Shown here: positions 15,564 to 23,611 of the stretch, in pieces
How positions within the stretch are numbered: the first letter of the stretch is position 1
Layout of the letters: each line of letters starts with the position of its first letter
From: Atribacterota bacterium
GTDB taxonomy: Bacteria; Atribacterota; Atribacteria; Atribacterales; Caldatribacteriaceae
Direction of reading: 5' to 3'
DNA length: 36,799 nucleotides
Assembly: GCA_039638595.1 (NCBI GenBank)
Contig: JBDIWM010000021.1
Location: 1-36,799 of the forward strand
The notes under the pieces: model-generated
Databases searched by the model: none
Seen by the model: the letters and a program-made list of their open reading frames with translations, nothing else
What the model was told of the DNA's origin: nothing
Translations under genes and position numbers: made by a program

Positions 15564-16680
15564 CCATGGTCTTTGGGAAAAGACACTGGAGGTATTGAAG
15601 AAGATAGGAGCAAGGCCTTCTGCGTCGGCAAAAGAAAAGGAGCTCTTGTCTTTTGTGCGGGATACTTTGCAAAATCTTGGTATGATGGTGGAATGGGATG
15701 ATTTTCCAGCACCTTCTACCTATACCTGGGGGCATCTTTTGCTCTGGGTTGGTCTGGCTCAGGCGGGGTTACTGGTGGTGGTGGTACCGCTTTGGTCAGT
15801 TCTTTCAAGCCTTTTTTTCCTCCTTGCGGAGTACCTGGAACTCGCCACCTTTCCGGTTTTGAGTTCGCTTTTTTGTTTTCACCGCTCAGCCAATGTGATT
15901 GGGAAGTATAGTCATATTCCAGAGTTTGTTCTTATGGCCCATGTTGACTCGGCAAGGCCATCAATCTTTTTCCATCCCCGATTTGCAACCAATCCTCGCT
16001 TCTCGCTCTTACTTCTTGTTTACTCTTCACTCTTCATTACTGGAAGTAGTATCTTTGCGATGTTCTGGAGTCGTGAGGTGTTGTTTTGGGTGGCATTTTT
16101 CCCATCACTTTATCTTATTTTTTTAGCACTGGGACACCTACATCGGGAATTCTGGATGGTCCCTTCGCCGGGTGGTAATGACAACGGAAGCGGGGTCGCC
16201 GTGGTTTTAGAGCTTGCTAAAAGACTCAAAGAACGAGGGGTTCCTTTCTGGGTGGTTTTCACTGGGGCCGAAGAGTCGGGCACCTGGGGTGCTCTGCATT
16301 TGCTCCAAAAATATGGTCCCCTTTTGAAGGGAAAGCCGGTGCTGAATATCGATAGCGTTGGCATCGGTGCCTTAACTGTGGCCACCAGGGAAGGAATGTG
16401 GAAATTGTACCAGGCGACACCGGGTCTTGTGGCTGGTTTTCAATCCTTGCAGGAATCTGTACTCCATTTTCGACCCTACCTGGGACTTTCCACCGATGCT
16501 ACGCCACTTTTAGCTCGGGGGTTTGAAGCACTCACCATTATTGCGCTGGGCGAAAATGGTCTACCGGTTCACTGGCACTGGGGTACGGATACCGTTGGAG
16601 CTTTAGAGAGGAACAACCTGGTACAGGTAGTCCAGATTGTGACTCGCTGGGTGGAGGAGCGATATGGTCATGCTTCATAG
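15556..16680 (+). CDS. Membrane-embedded M28-type zinc peptidase
   Basis: 374 residues with the metal-site order of M28 aminopeptidases: H129-x-D131 (MAHVDS), GGNDNGSG with bridging D209, GAEES with catalytic E239 and metal-binding E240, D266 in NIDSVG, and a late histidine pair in VHWHWGTD (339-341). Unlike secreted members, two hydrophobic double-helix segments interrupt the domain. One (about 58-105) lies before HVDS and one (about 149-195) between HVDS and GGNDNGSG. The catalytic domain is thus stitched into the membrane. No signal peptide. Overlaps the MFS gene upstream and the PAP2 gene downstream. Substrate unknown, possibly peptides or amino-acyl conjugates. Confidence 0.82.
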   Translation: MGDHGLWEKTLEVLKKIGARPSASAKEKELLSFVRDTLQNLGMMVEWDDFPAPSTYTWGHLLLWVGLAQAGLLVVVVPLWSVLSSLFFLLAEYLELATFPVLSSLFCFHRSANVIGKYSHIPEFVLMAHVDSARPSIFFHPRFATNPRFSLLLLVYSSLFITGSSIFAMFWSREVLFWVAFFPSLYLIFLALGHLHREFWMVPSPGGNDNGSGVAVVLELAKRLKERGVPFWVVFTGAEESGTWGALHLLQKYGPLLKGKPVLNIDSVGIGALTVATREGMWKLYQATPGLVAGFQSLQESVLHFRPYLGLSTDATPLLARGFEALTIIALGENGLPVHWHWGTDTVGALERNNLVQVVQIVTRWVEERYGHAS

Positions 16681-17521
16681 CGTGGAATTGGTGCTGGCCA
16701 TCCAGAGGATTTCTCATCCTTTCCTGGTTATTCTCTTTCGGGGAATTTCGTTTCTGGGGAGCGAATTTTTCTATTTTGCAGTGCTGGTTTTTCTTTACTG
16801 GGGTATGCATCGGCGTTTGGCTTTCCGTTTGGCTCTGGGTGTGTTATTTTCGCTATACTGGAATTTTCTCCTCAAGGATTTTTTTCAGATTCCTCGACCC
16901 CAGGGAGAGGGGTTGCGAATCTTAGAAAAGCCCGAGGATTTCTCTTTTCCCAGCGGTCATGCGCAATCAGTAGCCACGTTCTGGTTTCTTCTGGCTTTTA
17001 TGATGCATAAATCCCGGTTCTATTTTCTGGCAGGAATTCTAACGGTGCTTATTTCCCTTTCTCGACTCTATCTTGGCGTTCATTTTCTTCAAGACGTTTT
17101 GGGGGGAAGTTTATTGGGGATTATTGTAGCCATTCTCGGTTTTGGTCTTCTGCGGTTCTTTTCTCAACGGAGGTTCTCGTTCCTGTTGACCGTACCGGTG
17201 CTATTTTTGATTAGTTTCCTCCTTTTCCTTTACGCACCTTCTTCCTTAGGAGTGAAAGTAGCGGGGTCGTTGAGTGGGGTTCTTTTTGGTTACTGGTTCA
17301 CCGGTTTTTTTGAATTGCCAGAACGTTCTTTTACAAAGAGGGACTGGTTCTTGGGAATTCTTTCTCTTCTTCTTATCTATTTGGGAGGGAAAATGCTTCC
17401 CTTTTCAGGAAATTGGTGGCTTTTTGTACGGTACGTGATCCTCAATTACTTTGCCACCTTTGGTTTTCCGTTCCTGGTCAACATGAAGGCACGGCCAAAA
17501 GAACCCACAACTCATTGTTAG
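16664..17521 (+). CDS. PAP2-family membrane phosphatase
   Basis: 285 residues with the three PAP2 catalytic motifs in order: K71-x6-R78P79 (KDFFQIPRP), PSGH at 96-99, and S133R-x5-H140-x3-D144 (SRLYLGVHFLQD). About 7-8 membrane helices; the C-terminal third is hydrophobic and not conserved with the core. Such enzymes dephosphorylate lipid phosphates such as undecaprenyl or phosphatidyl-glycerol phosphate at the outer membrane face. GGAGGAG (16652-16658) sets the ATG at 16664, which overlaps the peptidase gene by 17 bp. Third and last gene of the MFS-peptidase-phosphatase operon. The 168 bases after it hold no clear feature. Confidence 0.9.
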   Translation: MVMLHSVELVLAIQRISHPFLVILFRGISFLGSEFFYFAVLVFLYWGMHRRLAFRLALGVLFSLYWNFLLKDFFQIPRPQGEGLRILEKPEDFSFPSGHAQSVATFWFLLAFMMHKSRFYFLAGILTVLISLSRLYLGVHFLQDVLGGSLLGIIVAILGFGLLRFFSQRRFSFLLTVPVLFLISFLLFLYAPSSLGVKVAGSLSGVLFGYWFTGFFELPERSFTKRDWFLGILSLLLIYLGGKMLPFSGNWWLFVRYVILNYFATFGFPFLVNMKARPKEPTTHC

Positions 17522-17689
17522 TCAGGAATTTCATATTTTGCAGAGCTCACACCCCTTTGCGAATTCTCCGCCGGTGTAAGGAGGTACATTTCGATTCATA
17601 GAAGGATTTGATATCATTATAAAAATAATGGTTGTCGGAAAATTTTTATAAGTTTTTGATTGTTCAATACTCAAAAGGGGGCTAACGAT

Positions 17690-19030
17690 ATGGATGAAGT
17701 AGACCTGGAGCAGCAGTTAGACTCATTCTCCTTGGAAGAACGGAAATCGGCTTTTCTGGCGCTTGTAGAGAGGGCAAAACGGGGTGGAGTCGTGTTTCCA
17801 GAGCCATTGCCGCTTGTCAATCTCCATTTTCATACCTTCTTTTCTTTCAACGCCTGCGGGTATTCTCCCCTTCATATTCTCTGGTTAGCAAAAAAACGCG
17901 GTTTACGAATGGCTGGGAGTGTCGATTTTGACGTCCTGCATGCTTTGCCTGAGTTTTTGTGGGGAGGTCTTACGATTCACCTTGCGGTGAGTTCGGGTTT
18001 GGAGACCCGGATTTTTCTCCCAGAATTTCGGGATAAGGAACTGAGTTCTCCCAATGAACCGGGGGTTGCCTATTATATGGGGAATGGTTTTACTCGTCTG
18101 CCAGAGGAGGGTTCTCGGGCTGAGGTCATCCTTACCAAGCTCTATCAGGTTGCTCAGAGCCGGAATCGAAAGGTACTGGAGAAAATTAACAACTATCTTA
18201 CCCCTGTTTCGGTTCATTATGAAAAGGAAGTGCTTCCACTCACGCCTTCCCAAAATCCCACCGAGCGTCATCTCGTGGTGGCACTCGTAGCGAAGGCTGA
18301 GGAAATTATTCCTGATTATGAGGAGCGGGTTCGTTTCTGGAGTGAGAAACTGGAAGAGCAACCGGAGAAGATAAGGACACTTTTTACAGATTTGGCCTCT
18401 TTCTATGACCTAATCCGGATGAAGCTCATGAAGTTCGGGGGGGTAGGGTATGTCAAACAGGACGCAGGAGATTTTCCCACCTTGCAAGAAGTGAATGAGA
18501 TGATTGGAGAGCTTGGTGCCGTTCCCTCATTTTCCTGGTTGTATGGTCTCAGTAGTGGTGAACAGGATACTGCTCAACTCTTTGATTTCTGTCTCGATCG
18601 AGGGGTGGAGACCATCTTCTTCGTACCGGATCGGAACTGGAATGTGCCGAGCGAAGAGGAACGGCGGGTCAAAGTGGAAAAGATGTATAGGATGGTTGAA
18701 GAGGCAAAAAAGCGGAATATGCCTATTTTTGTGGGGACAGAGCTCAACCGGTATGGTCAGAAATTTGTGGACGATTTTGATTCGCCCTATCTTGTTCCTC
18801 TTGTGCCCTACTTTTTGTGGAGTGCGTCACTGCTCTGGGGTCATGTGGTCATGGAGCTTGGAAGTCGAAGGGGCTATTCGAGTTCCTGGGCGAAAAAACA
18901 TCTTCCGGACCGCCGAGTTCGTAACGAATTTTTTGCTCGTCTGGGAGGAAAAATTCCTCCGCTACAAGAAATCATTGATGAAGTCAATCAGAAGTCAACC
19001 AAGGCTTTGGTGGCTGAATTTGTTGGATAG
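17690..19030 (+). CDS. PHP-domain protein (putative metal-dependent phosphoesterase)
   Basis: 446 residues from ATG 17690, which has AAAAGGGG at 17673-17680; the frame also runs up to a TTG at 17660, which is less likely. The first PHP motif is present as NLHFHTFFSFNACGYSP (H46-x-H48) and is followed by the helix LHILWLAKKRGL. The second motif, normally DHD, reads D79-F-D81 (GSVDFDVLHALPEF), so one expected metal-binding histidine is replaced by phenylalanine. Later conserved-looking parts are KFGGVGYVKQD, ETIFFVPDRNWN and FVGTELNRYGQKFVDDF. Only 2 bp separate it from the PfkB kinase gene, so a shared sugar-phosphate pathway is plausible. Activity is not certain. Confidence 0.78.
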   Translation: MDEVDLEQQLDSFSLEERKSAFLALVERAKRGGVVFPEPLPLVNLHFHTFFSFNACGYSPLHILWLAKKRGLRMAGSVDFDVLHALPEFLWGGLTIHLAVSSGLETRIFLPEFRDKELSSPNEPGVAYYMGNGFTRLPEEGSRAEVILTKLYQVAQSRNRKVLEKINNYLTPVSVHYEKEVLPLTPSQNPTERHLVVALVAKAEEIIPDYEERVRFWSEKLEEQPEKIRTLFTDLASFYDLIRMKLMKFGGVGYVKQDAGDFPTLQEVNEMIGELGAVPSFSWLYGLSSGEQDTAQLFDFCLDRGVETIFFVPDRNWNVPSEEERRVKVEKMYRMVEEAKKRNMPIFVGTELNRYGQKFVDDFDSPYLVPLVPYFLWSASLLWGHVVMELGSRRGYSSSWAKKHLPDRRVRNEFFARLGGKIPPLQEIIDEVNQKSTKALVAEFVG

Positions 19031-19032
19031 CC

Positions 19033-19983
19033 ATGATTCTTACCGTAACGCCGAATCCTTGCCTTGACCGAACTCTTTTTGTGAGGGAACACAAAACCAG
19101 TGGAAACATAGAGGTGGAAAGGATTCAAGAAATCGCTGGTGGGAAAGGGTCAAACGTCTGTCGAGTACTGCGGGAACTGGGAAGTGAAACAATTCACCTT
19201 CTTTTCTTAGGAGGATATGTGGGAAGACAGGTCCTTACACTCCTTGAGAAAGAGGGGATTGAGAGTGCGCCAGTGTGGATGGAAGCACCGACCAGGGTCG
19301 TGACTACGGTGGTTGACCGGAACTGGCATCAGCTGGTATACTTTGAACCACCACCTTACGTCACAGAAAACGAAGAAATCGCCTTTCTTTCCCGGTTTCG
19401 GGAACTTGGTGAAAGGGTTGATATGGTTCTTCTTTGCGGAAGTGTTCCACCTTCGCTTCTAGATTTCTATGAAAAGATTCTCGTTTTAAGCCAAAACAGA
19501 CGAGTTCTCATTGACGGAAGAGGACGACTCTTACGAACGCTTTTACGTTATCCTTTCGGTTTAAAAATGAACCGGGAGGAAGCAGAAGTGACCTGGGGGC
19601 AACCATTACACAGTGAAGATGACTGGCAGCAGTTTTTCAACTTCTTTTTCGGTCAGGGTGTGAGAATTTTTCTTCTCACCCTTGGTCAAAAAGGCGCCCT
19701 TCTTGGAACTCCTGAAGGATTTTACGGGGCCATTCCCCCACAGGTGGAGACCATCAATCCGGTTGGCTCAGGCGATGCCTTTCTGGCTGCTTTTGCGCAT
19801 GTGTTTTGTAACACGTTATCCTTGGAAGATGCCCTGCGATGGGCAGTTGTAGCTGGTGCTTCCAATGCCATGGTTTGGGAAGCCGGAAGGGTTGACAGGG
19901 TCTGGGTTACCGAGCATCAGAAAACCGTCAAAGTGATGAAGAGCACTCGTTTATACCATTTCCAGGATTTTTTAAAGTTATAA
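19033..19983 (+). CDS. PfkB-family sugar kinase (1-phosphofructokinase/tagatose-6-phosphate kinase-like)
   Basis: 316 residues of the ribokinase/PfkB fold, closest in pattern to the FruK/LacC/PfkB subgroup, which begins ILTVTPNPCLDRT. It has the first signature AGGKGSNVCRVLRELG (35-50) and LCGSVPPSL near 134-142. The second signature is NPVGSGDAF (242-250), whose D248 would be the catalytic base. ATG 19033 follows the PHP stop by 2 bp with little ribosome site, which implies translational coupling. The usual substrate would be a ketose 1- or 6-phosphate, but lack of neighbouring PTS or lac genes leaves it open. Confidence 0.88.
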   Translation: MILTVTPNPCLDRTLFVREHKTSGNIEVERIQEIAGGKGSNVCRVLRELGSETIHLLFLGGYVGRQVLTLLEKEGIESAPVWMEAPTRVVTTVVDRNWHQLVYFEPPPYVTENEEIAFLSRFRELGERVDMVLLCGSVPPSLLDFYEKILVLSQNRRVLIDGRGRLLRTLLRYPFGLKMNREEAEVTWGQPLHSEDDWQQFFNFFFGQGVRIFLLTLGQKGALLGTPEGFYGAIPPQVETINPVGSGDAFLAAFAHVFCNTLSLEDALRWAVVAGASNAMVWEAGRVDRVWVTEHQKTVKVMKSTRLYHFQDFLKL

Positions 19984-20047
19984 TAGGTTTTTCTTTTGAG
20001 TGTGTATTCTGTCCTGATTTTGGTGTTTCCAAGCGAGGTGTCGAGCA

Positions 20048-23000
20048 ATGGCAAAGAGAGGTCGTCCGGGGGGTCGGATTGCTTCTAAAAAGCGTGATGG
20101 GTTGGTGGAGCGTATCTCTACCTTCCAAGACCGTTTTGAGGCGTTCCTTGAGGCGATAGAGCTTTTTTTGTCTTCAGGGTTGGAAGGGTCAAAGGTCTGG
20201 AAAAAAGAAGGACGACTCTTTTTACAGAAAGTTCGCTTGGTTTTTAATCTTGACTGGGTGGGTGTTTTTGGGGCTTCGGAAAAGAACCGTTTGTCTTGCT
20301 ATGCCGAAGAGTCGGCTCTGCAGGGGGAAGTTTTCCCCACGGAAATCGCGCTTGACGAGTTTCCCTGGTTTAGAGCGCATATTGAAAAAGGAGAGGCTCT
20401 CTTTGTATTTCACGCTACCGGACTTCCTCAGGAAGCCCAAAGAGAAAGAGATTTTCTGGGCGGTCAATCGATTTCTTCGTTTTTTTGTTTTCCGCTCTAT
20501 GGGAGAGATTCGCTGCGCGGGGTTCTCCTTGGCTTTACAGTGGGATACGGGAAAGCTTGGTTAGACTGGGAGAAACGCTTTCTTGAAAAATTGGGACGTT
20601 TGCTCATCATCTTTTGGGAAGCGTATCAGGTTGAGGACCATTCTCAGCAAGAAGCGTCTTTGTTCCGTTTAATCCTCGAAAACGCACCGAGTGTGATTGC
20701 TCTCAAGGACCATCAAAGTCGCTTCCTCTGGACGAGCGCCTTCCATCTCCAAATCATGGGTGTTTCCAGGCTTGAGGATGTGGTCGGCAAAACCGATTTT
20801 GACTTCTTTCCCCAGGAAGAAGCGCAAGGATTTTACCGGGACGAACAAGAAATTATCGCCACCGGAAAGCCGGTTGTGAATAAGGTGGAAAAAGCTCACT
20901 TCCGCGATGGAACCATCCACTGGATGTTGACCACCAAAGTACCAGTAAAAGACGAGAACGGTGAAATTGTGGGAATTCTTATTCTGGCCCGGGATATCAC
21001 CGAGTGGAAAGAAGCTGAGGAGAAATTGGATTTGGAGCGGCGATTTCTTTTGACCGTCTTAAATACGATTCCTGACGCTGTTTATGTGAAGGATACCAAA
21101 CACCGGTTTGTGCTCCTTAACGAGGCCTGTGCGAAACACCTTGGTTTTTCCTCCCCGCAGGAGGTCATTGGAAAAACCGATTTTGACCTCCATCCTCCGG
21201 AGTTGGCTCGGTATTACTGGGAAGAAGAAGAGAAAATTCTTAACACTCGTGGTGCCGAGATTAACGTCGAACGTGAGGTTGACGATTTTTCTGCGGGCGC
21301 AAAGCGGCAGATATGGGTTTTGGTTCATAAGGTTCCGGTTTATGACGAGCATGGTCGAGTTGTGGCCCTTTTGGGAATTAATCGGGATATCACCGAACGG
21401 AAGGAAATGGAAAAGGCATTTCTTTTCGAGAGAAACCTCCTTCGTTCGATTATTAACGCCGTTCCTGACCACGTATACGTTAAAGACCGGGACCACCGTT
21501 TTGTCCTTGTGAACGAGGCGGATGCAAAGCACCACGGTTTTGCTTCTCCGGAAGATATGGTTGGAAAAACCGATTTTGACCTCCATCCTCCGGAGTTGGC
21601 TCGGCATTACTGGGAAGATGAAGAAAGAATTATCCAAACTGGTGAGGTCCTTTTGAACGATGAACATTTAGTGTATGACTTTTCTACCGGAGAGAAGAGG
21701 GCAATCTGGATTTCGACTAATAAAGTGCCACTGTACGATGACCGAGGAAACATTGCGGGTATGGTAGGAGTGAACCGGGATATTACTGGACGTAAGGAGA
21801 TAGAAGAGGCTCTCAGAGCATCTGAACGGGAAAAAGATTTGATCCTCAACGCCCTTCAAGAACAGGTGACCTACTACAATCCGGATTTCCAGATAATCTG
21901 GGTGAATCAGGCGGTGCTTAGGAATTTTGGACTTTCTCCCCAAAAAGTTATTGGAAGACGCTGTTACGAGGTCATTGAGGGAAGAAGTGCTCCTTGCCCA
22001 GGATGTGCGGTGGCGAAAGCGTTCAAAAGCGGAAAACCCGAAGAAGGAGAGGTGACAGCGTATAACGGTACCATATGGCATCAGAAAGCCTACCCCATCC
22101 TTGATGAGAACGGTAAAGCGTTTCGGGTGGTGGAAATCTCTGTGGACATAACGGAACGCAAAAAAGCTGAGGAGCAAATCCGTTATCTCAGTTTTCATGA
22201 TCCTCTTACTGGTCTCTATAACCGCTTTTTCCTGCAGGAGGAACTGAAAAGGCTTGATGCTCCGAGACAACTTCCTTTGAGTATCATTATGGGTGATGTG
22301 AATAACCTCAAATTGGTGAATGACGCTTTCGGACACGAGGTAGGAGACGAACTCCTTAAGCGGATGGCCTCAATTCTTTTGCGCTCTTGCCGAAAGGAAG
22401 ATATTGTGGCTCGCTTTGGGGGTGATGAATTTTTAATCCTCCTTCCCCAGACTTCTTCCATAGCAGTGCAGGAAGTGATTGAAAGAATCAGAAAGTTGTG
22501 CCGAGAAGAGTGGAAGGGAACCGAAAAGCACATTCCTTTGAGTATTTCCTTAGGGTACGCTACAAAGGAGCGGGAAGAGGAAAATGTTCAAGCAGTCATC
22601 AACGAAGCTGAATCGCGGATGTACCGGAATAAGCTCGTGGAGAGCCGCAGTGCCCGTTCAGTCCTCATTGCTTCTTTAGAGCGTTCTCTCTGGGAAATTT
22701 CGGAAGAAACTGAGGCTCATTCCCGGCGTTTGCGGGACATGGCTCTTCGCATGGGTAAGGTGCTCGGTCTTCCTTCTTCTGATCTTGATGCTTTGGAACT
22801 CCTGGCCCGTTTGCATGACCTAGGCAAATTGGGGGTTTCGCGGACGATTCTTTCTAAGCCTGGTCCTTTGAATGAAAAAGAATGGGAAGAAATAAAAAAG
22901 CATCCTGAGATCGGTTACCGGATTGCCCAGGCTTCTCCGGAACTCCTCCCTGTGGCTGAGGGAATTCTCACCCATCACGAACGCTTTGATGGGAGTGGGT

Positions 23001-23233
23001 ATCCTCAGGGCCTGAGGAGAGAGGAGATCCCCATAATTGCCCGCATTATTTCCATCATTGATGCGTTTGACGCTATGACCAGCATACGCCCCTATCGCAG
23101 GCCCTTGACCCGGGAAGAAGCACTCCAGGAAATTCGGAGGAACGCCGGAACTCAATTTGACCTCTTTCTTGTTGAGGTATTTTTCAGAGTTATGGGTGAA
23201 AATACCGATGTAGTCAACTCTCGTCCTCAGTGA
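20048..23233 (+). CDS. GAF-PAS(x4)-GGDEF-HD-GYP cyclic-di-GMP signalling protein
   Basis: 1061 residues, soluble. Order: a basic start (MAKRGRPGGRIASKKRDG), GAF-like domain about 30-195, PAS domains about 202-325, 330-455, 457-585 and 588-708, GGDEF about 712-870, HD-GYP about 880-1050. The diguanylate cyclase site is intact (GGDEF 791-795), and an inhibitory RxxD site (RKED 782-785) sits five residues before it. The phosphodiesterase site has HD at 923-924 and HHERFDGSGYP at 976-986. Both synthesis and breakdown of cyclic-di-GMP are thus possible. PAS 2 and 3 are near copies; PAS 4 has a CPGC cysteine pair (650-653). No membrane helix, so cytoplasmic sensing of small molecules, redox or gas is likely. 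GAGGTG lies before the ATG. Monocistronic. Confidence 0.93.
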   Translation: MAKRGRPGGRIASKKRDGLVERISTFQDRFEAFLEAIELFLSSGLEGSKVWKKEGRLFLQKVRLVFNLDWVGVFGASEKNRLSCYAEESALQGEVFPTEIALDEFPWFRAHIEKGEALFVFHATGLPQEAQRERDFLGGQSISSFFCFPLYGRDSLRGVLLGFTVGYGKAWLDWEKRFLEKLGRLLIIFWEAYQVEDHSQQEASLFRLILENAPSVIALKDHQSRFLWTSAFHLQIMGVSRLEDVVGKTDFDFFPQEEAQGFYRDEQEIIATGKPVVNKVEKAHFRDGTIHWMLTTKVPVKDENGEIVGILILARDITEWKEAEEKLDLERRFLLTVLNTIPDAVYVKDTKHRFVLLNEACAKHLGFSSPQEVIGKTDFDLHPPELARYYWEEEEKILNTRGAEINVEREVDDFSAGAKRQIWVLVHKVPVYDEHGRVVALLGINRDITERKEMEKAFLFERNLLRSIINAVPDHVYVKDRDHRFVLVNEADAKHHGFASPEDMVGKTDFDLHPPELARHYWEDEERIIQTGEVLLNDEHLVYDFSTGEKRAIWISTNKVPLYDDRGNIAGMVGVNRDITGRKEIEEALRASEREKDLILNALQEQVTYYNPDFQIIWVNQAVLRNFGLSPQKVIGRRCYEVIEGRSAPCPGCAVAKAFKSGKPEEGEVTAYNGTIWHQKAYPILDENGKAFRVVEISVDITERKKAEEQIRYLSFHDPLTGLYNRFFLQEELKRLDAPRQLPLSIIMGDVNNLKLVNDAFGHEVGDELLKRMASILLRSCRKEDIVARFGGDEFLILLPQTSSIAVQEVIERIRKLCREEWKGTEKHIPLSISLGYATKEREEENVQAVINEAESRMYRNKLVESRSARSVLIASLERSLWEISEETEAHSRRLRDMALRMGKVLGLPSSDLDALELLARLHDLGKLGVSRTILSKPGPLNEKEWEEIKKHPEIGYRIAQASPELLPVAEGILTHHERFDGSGYPQGLRREEIPIIARIISIIDAFDAMTSIRPYRRPLTREEALQEIRRNAGTQFDLFLVEVFFRVMGENTDVVNSRPQ
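21168..21211 (+). repeat. 44-bp direct repeat, copy 1 (within PAS 2)
   Basis: Identical at every base to 21561-21604, 393 bp (131 codons) away. It encodes the GKTDFDLHPPELAR segment of PAS 2. The third codon positions are also identical, which points to recent duplication or gene conversion. Confidence 0.9.
21561..21604 (+). repeat. 44-bp direct repeat, copy 2 (within PAS 3)
   Basis: Second copy of the perfect 44-bp repeat, in phase with the first. Flanking sequence of PAS 2 and PAS 3 is similar but diverged. Confidence 0.9.
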
Positions 23234-23237
23234 TACT

Positions 23238-23450
23238 TCACTGGCTTTTCTTCCAGAGTATTTTGATATCGCTTTGAAAAAGCTTTTTATTGAGCGCAAG
23301 ATGCCCAATAATCAGAAGGAAGAACACCCATCCTCCGACAGGATGAATGGTGAACACGAAACGCCATAATGTGGCATTGAGTGAAAATCCCTGATTGGCG
23401 AGCCAGAGGATGGTGCCAGTGGTGAACATGAGAAGAACAAGGACAATCAT
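23238..23450 (-). CDS. Small DUF4405/cytochrome-b561-like membrane protein, possibly disrupted at codon 2
   Basis: 70 residues from the ATG at 23450, with two membrane helices. The pattern TGTILWLANQ, then LWRFVFTIHPVGGWVFFLLIIGHLALNKKLF, has two histidines spaced within the second helix as in DUF4405 and b561-type haem-binding proteins. ATG 23450 has a poor ribosome site. A much better one, GAGGAG, sits 8 nt before an ATG at 23486 in the same frame, but the next codon is TAG (23481-23483), after which the frame continues (TTLIKARALG) into this protein. Either a nonsense change has hit codon 2 and translation restarts downstream, or the amber codon is bypassed. Its stop lies 4 bp from the stop of the convergent cyclic-di-GMP gene. 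Confidence 0.6.
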   Translation of the reverse strand: MIVLVLLMFTTGTILWLANQGFSLNATLWRFVFTIHPVGGWVFFLLIIGHLALNKKLFQSDIKILWKKSQ

Positions 23451-23563
23451 TCCCAGAGCCCGCGCTTTGATGAGCGTTGTCTACATGATGAAAATCTCCT
23501 CTTCGAGGGGTAATACTTTTACAGGAATTCTTATTCCCGCGGCTGGTGGAGGAGGCAAAATAG

Positions 23564-23594
23564 ACCACCCCTTCTCGGGGGCTGAAGGGGTGGT
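23564..23594 (-). terminator. Terminator-like hairpin after glutamate dehydrogenase
   Basis: Perfect 11-bp arms ACCACCCCTTC/GAAGGGGTGGT (23564-23574 and 23584-23594) with a 9-nt loop. On the minus strand it is followed by TCTATTTTG, a short U-tract, so it may act as a weak intrinsic terminator 17 bp after the gdh stop. Confidence 0.6.
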
Positions 23595-23611
23595 GGGAAG
23601 AGGAAGGGAGA

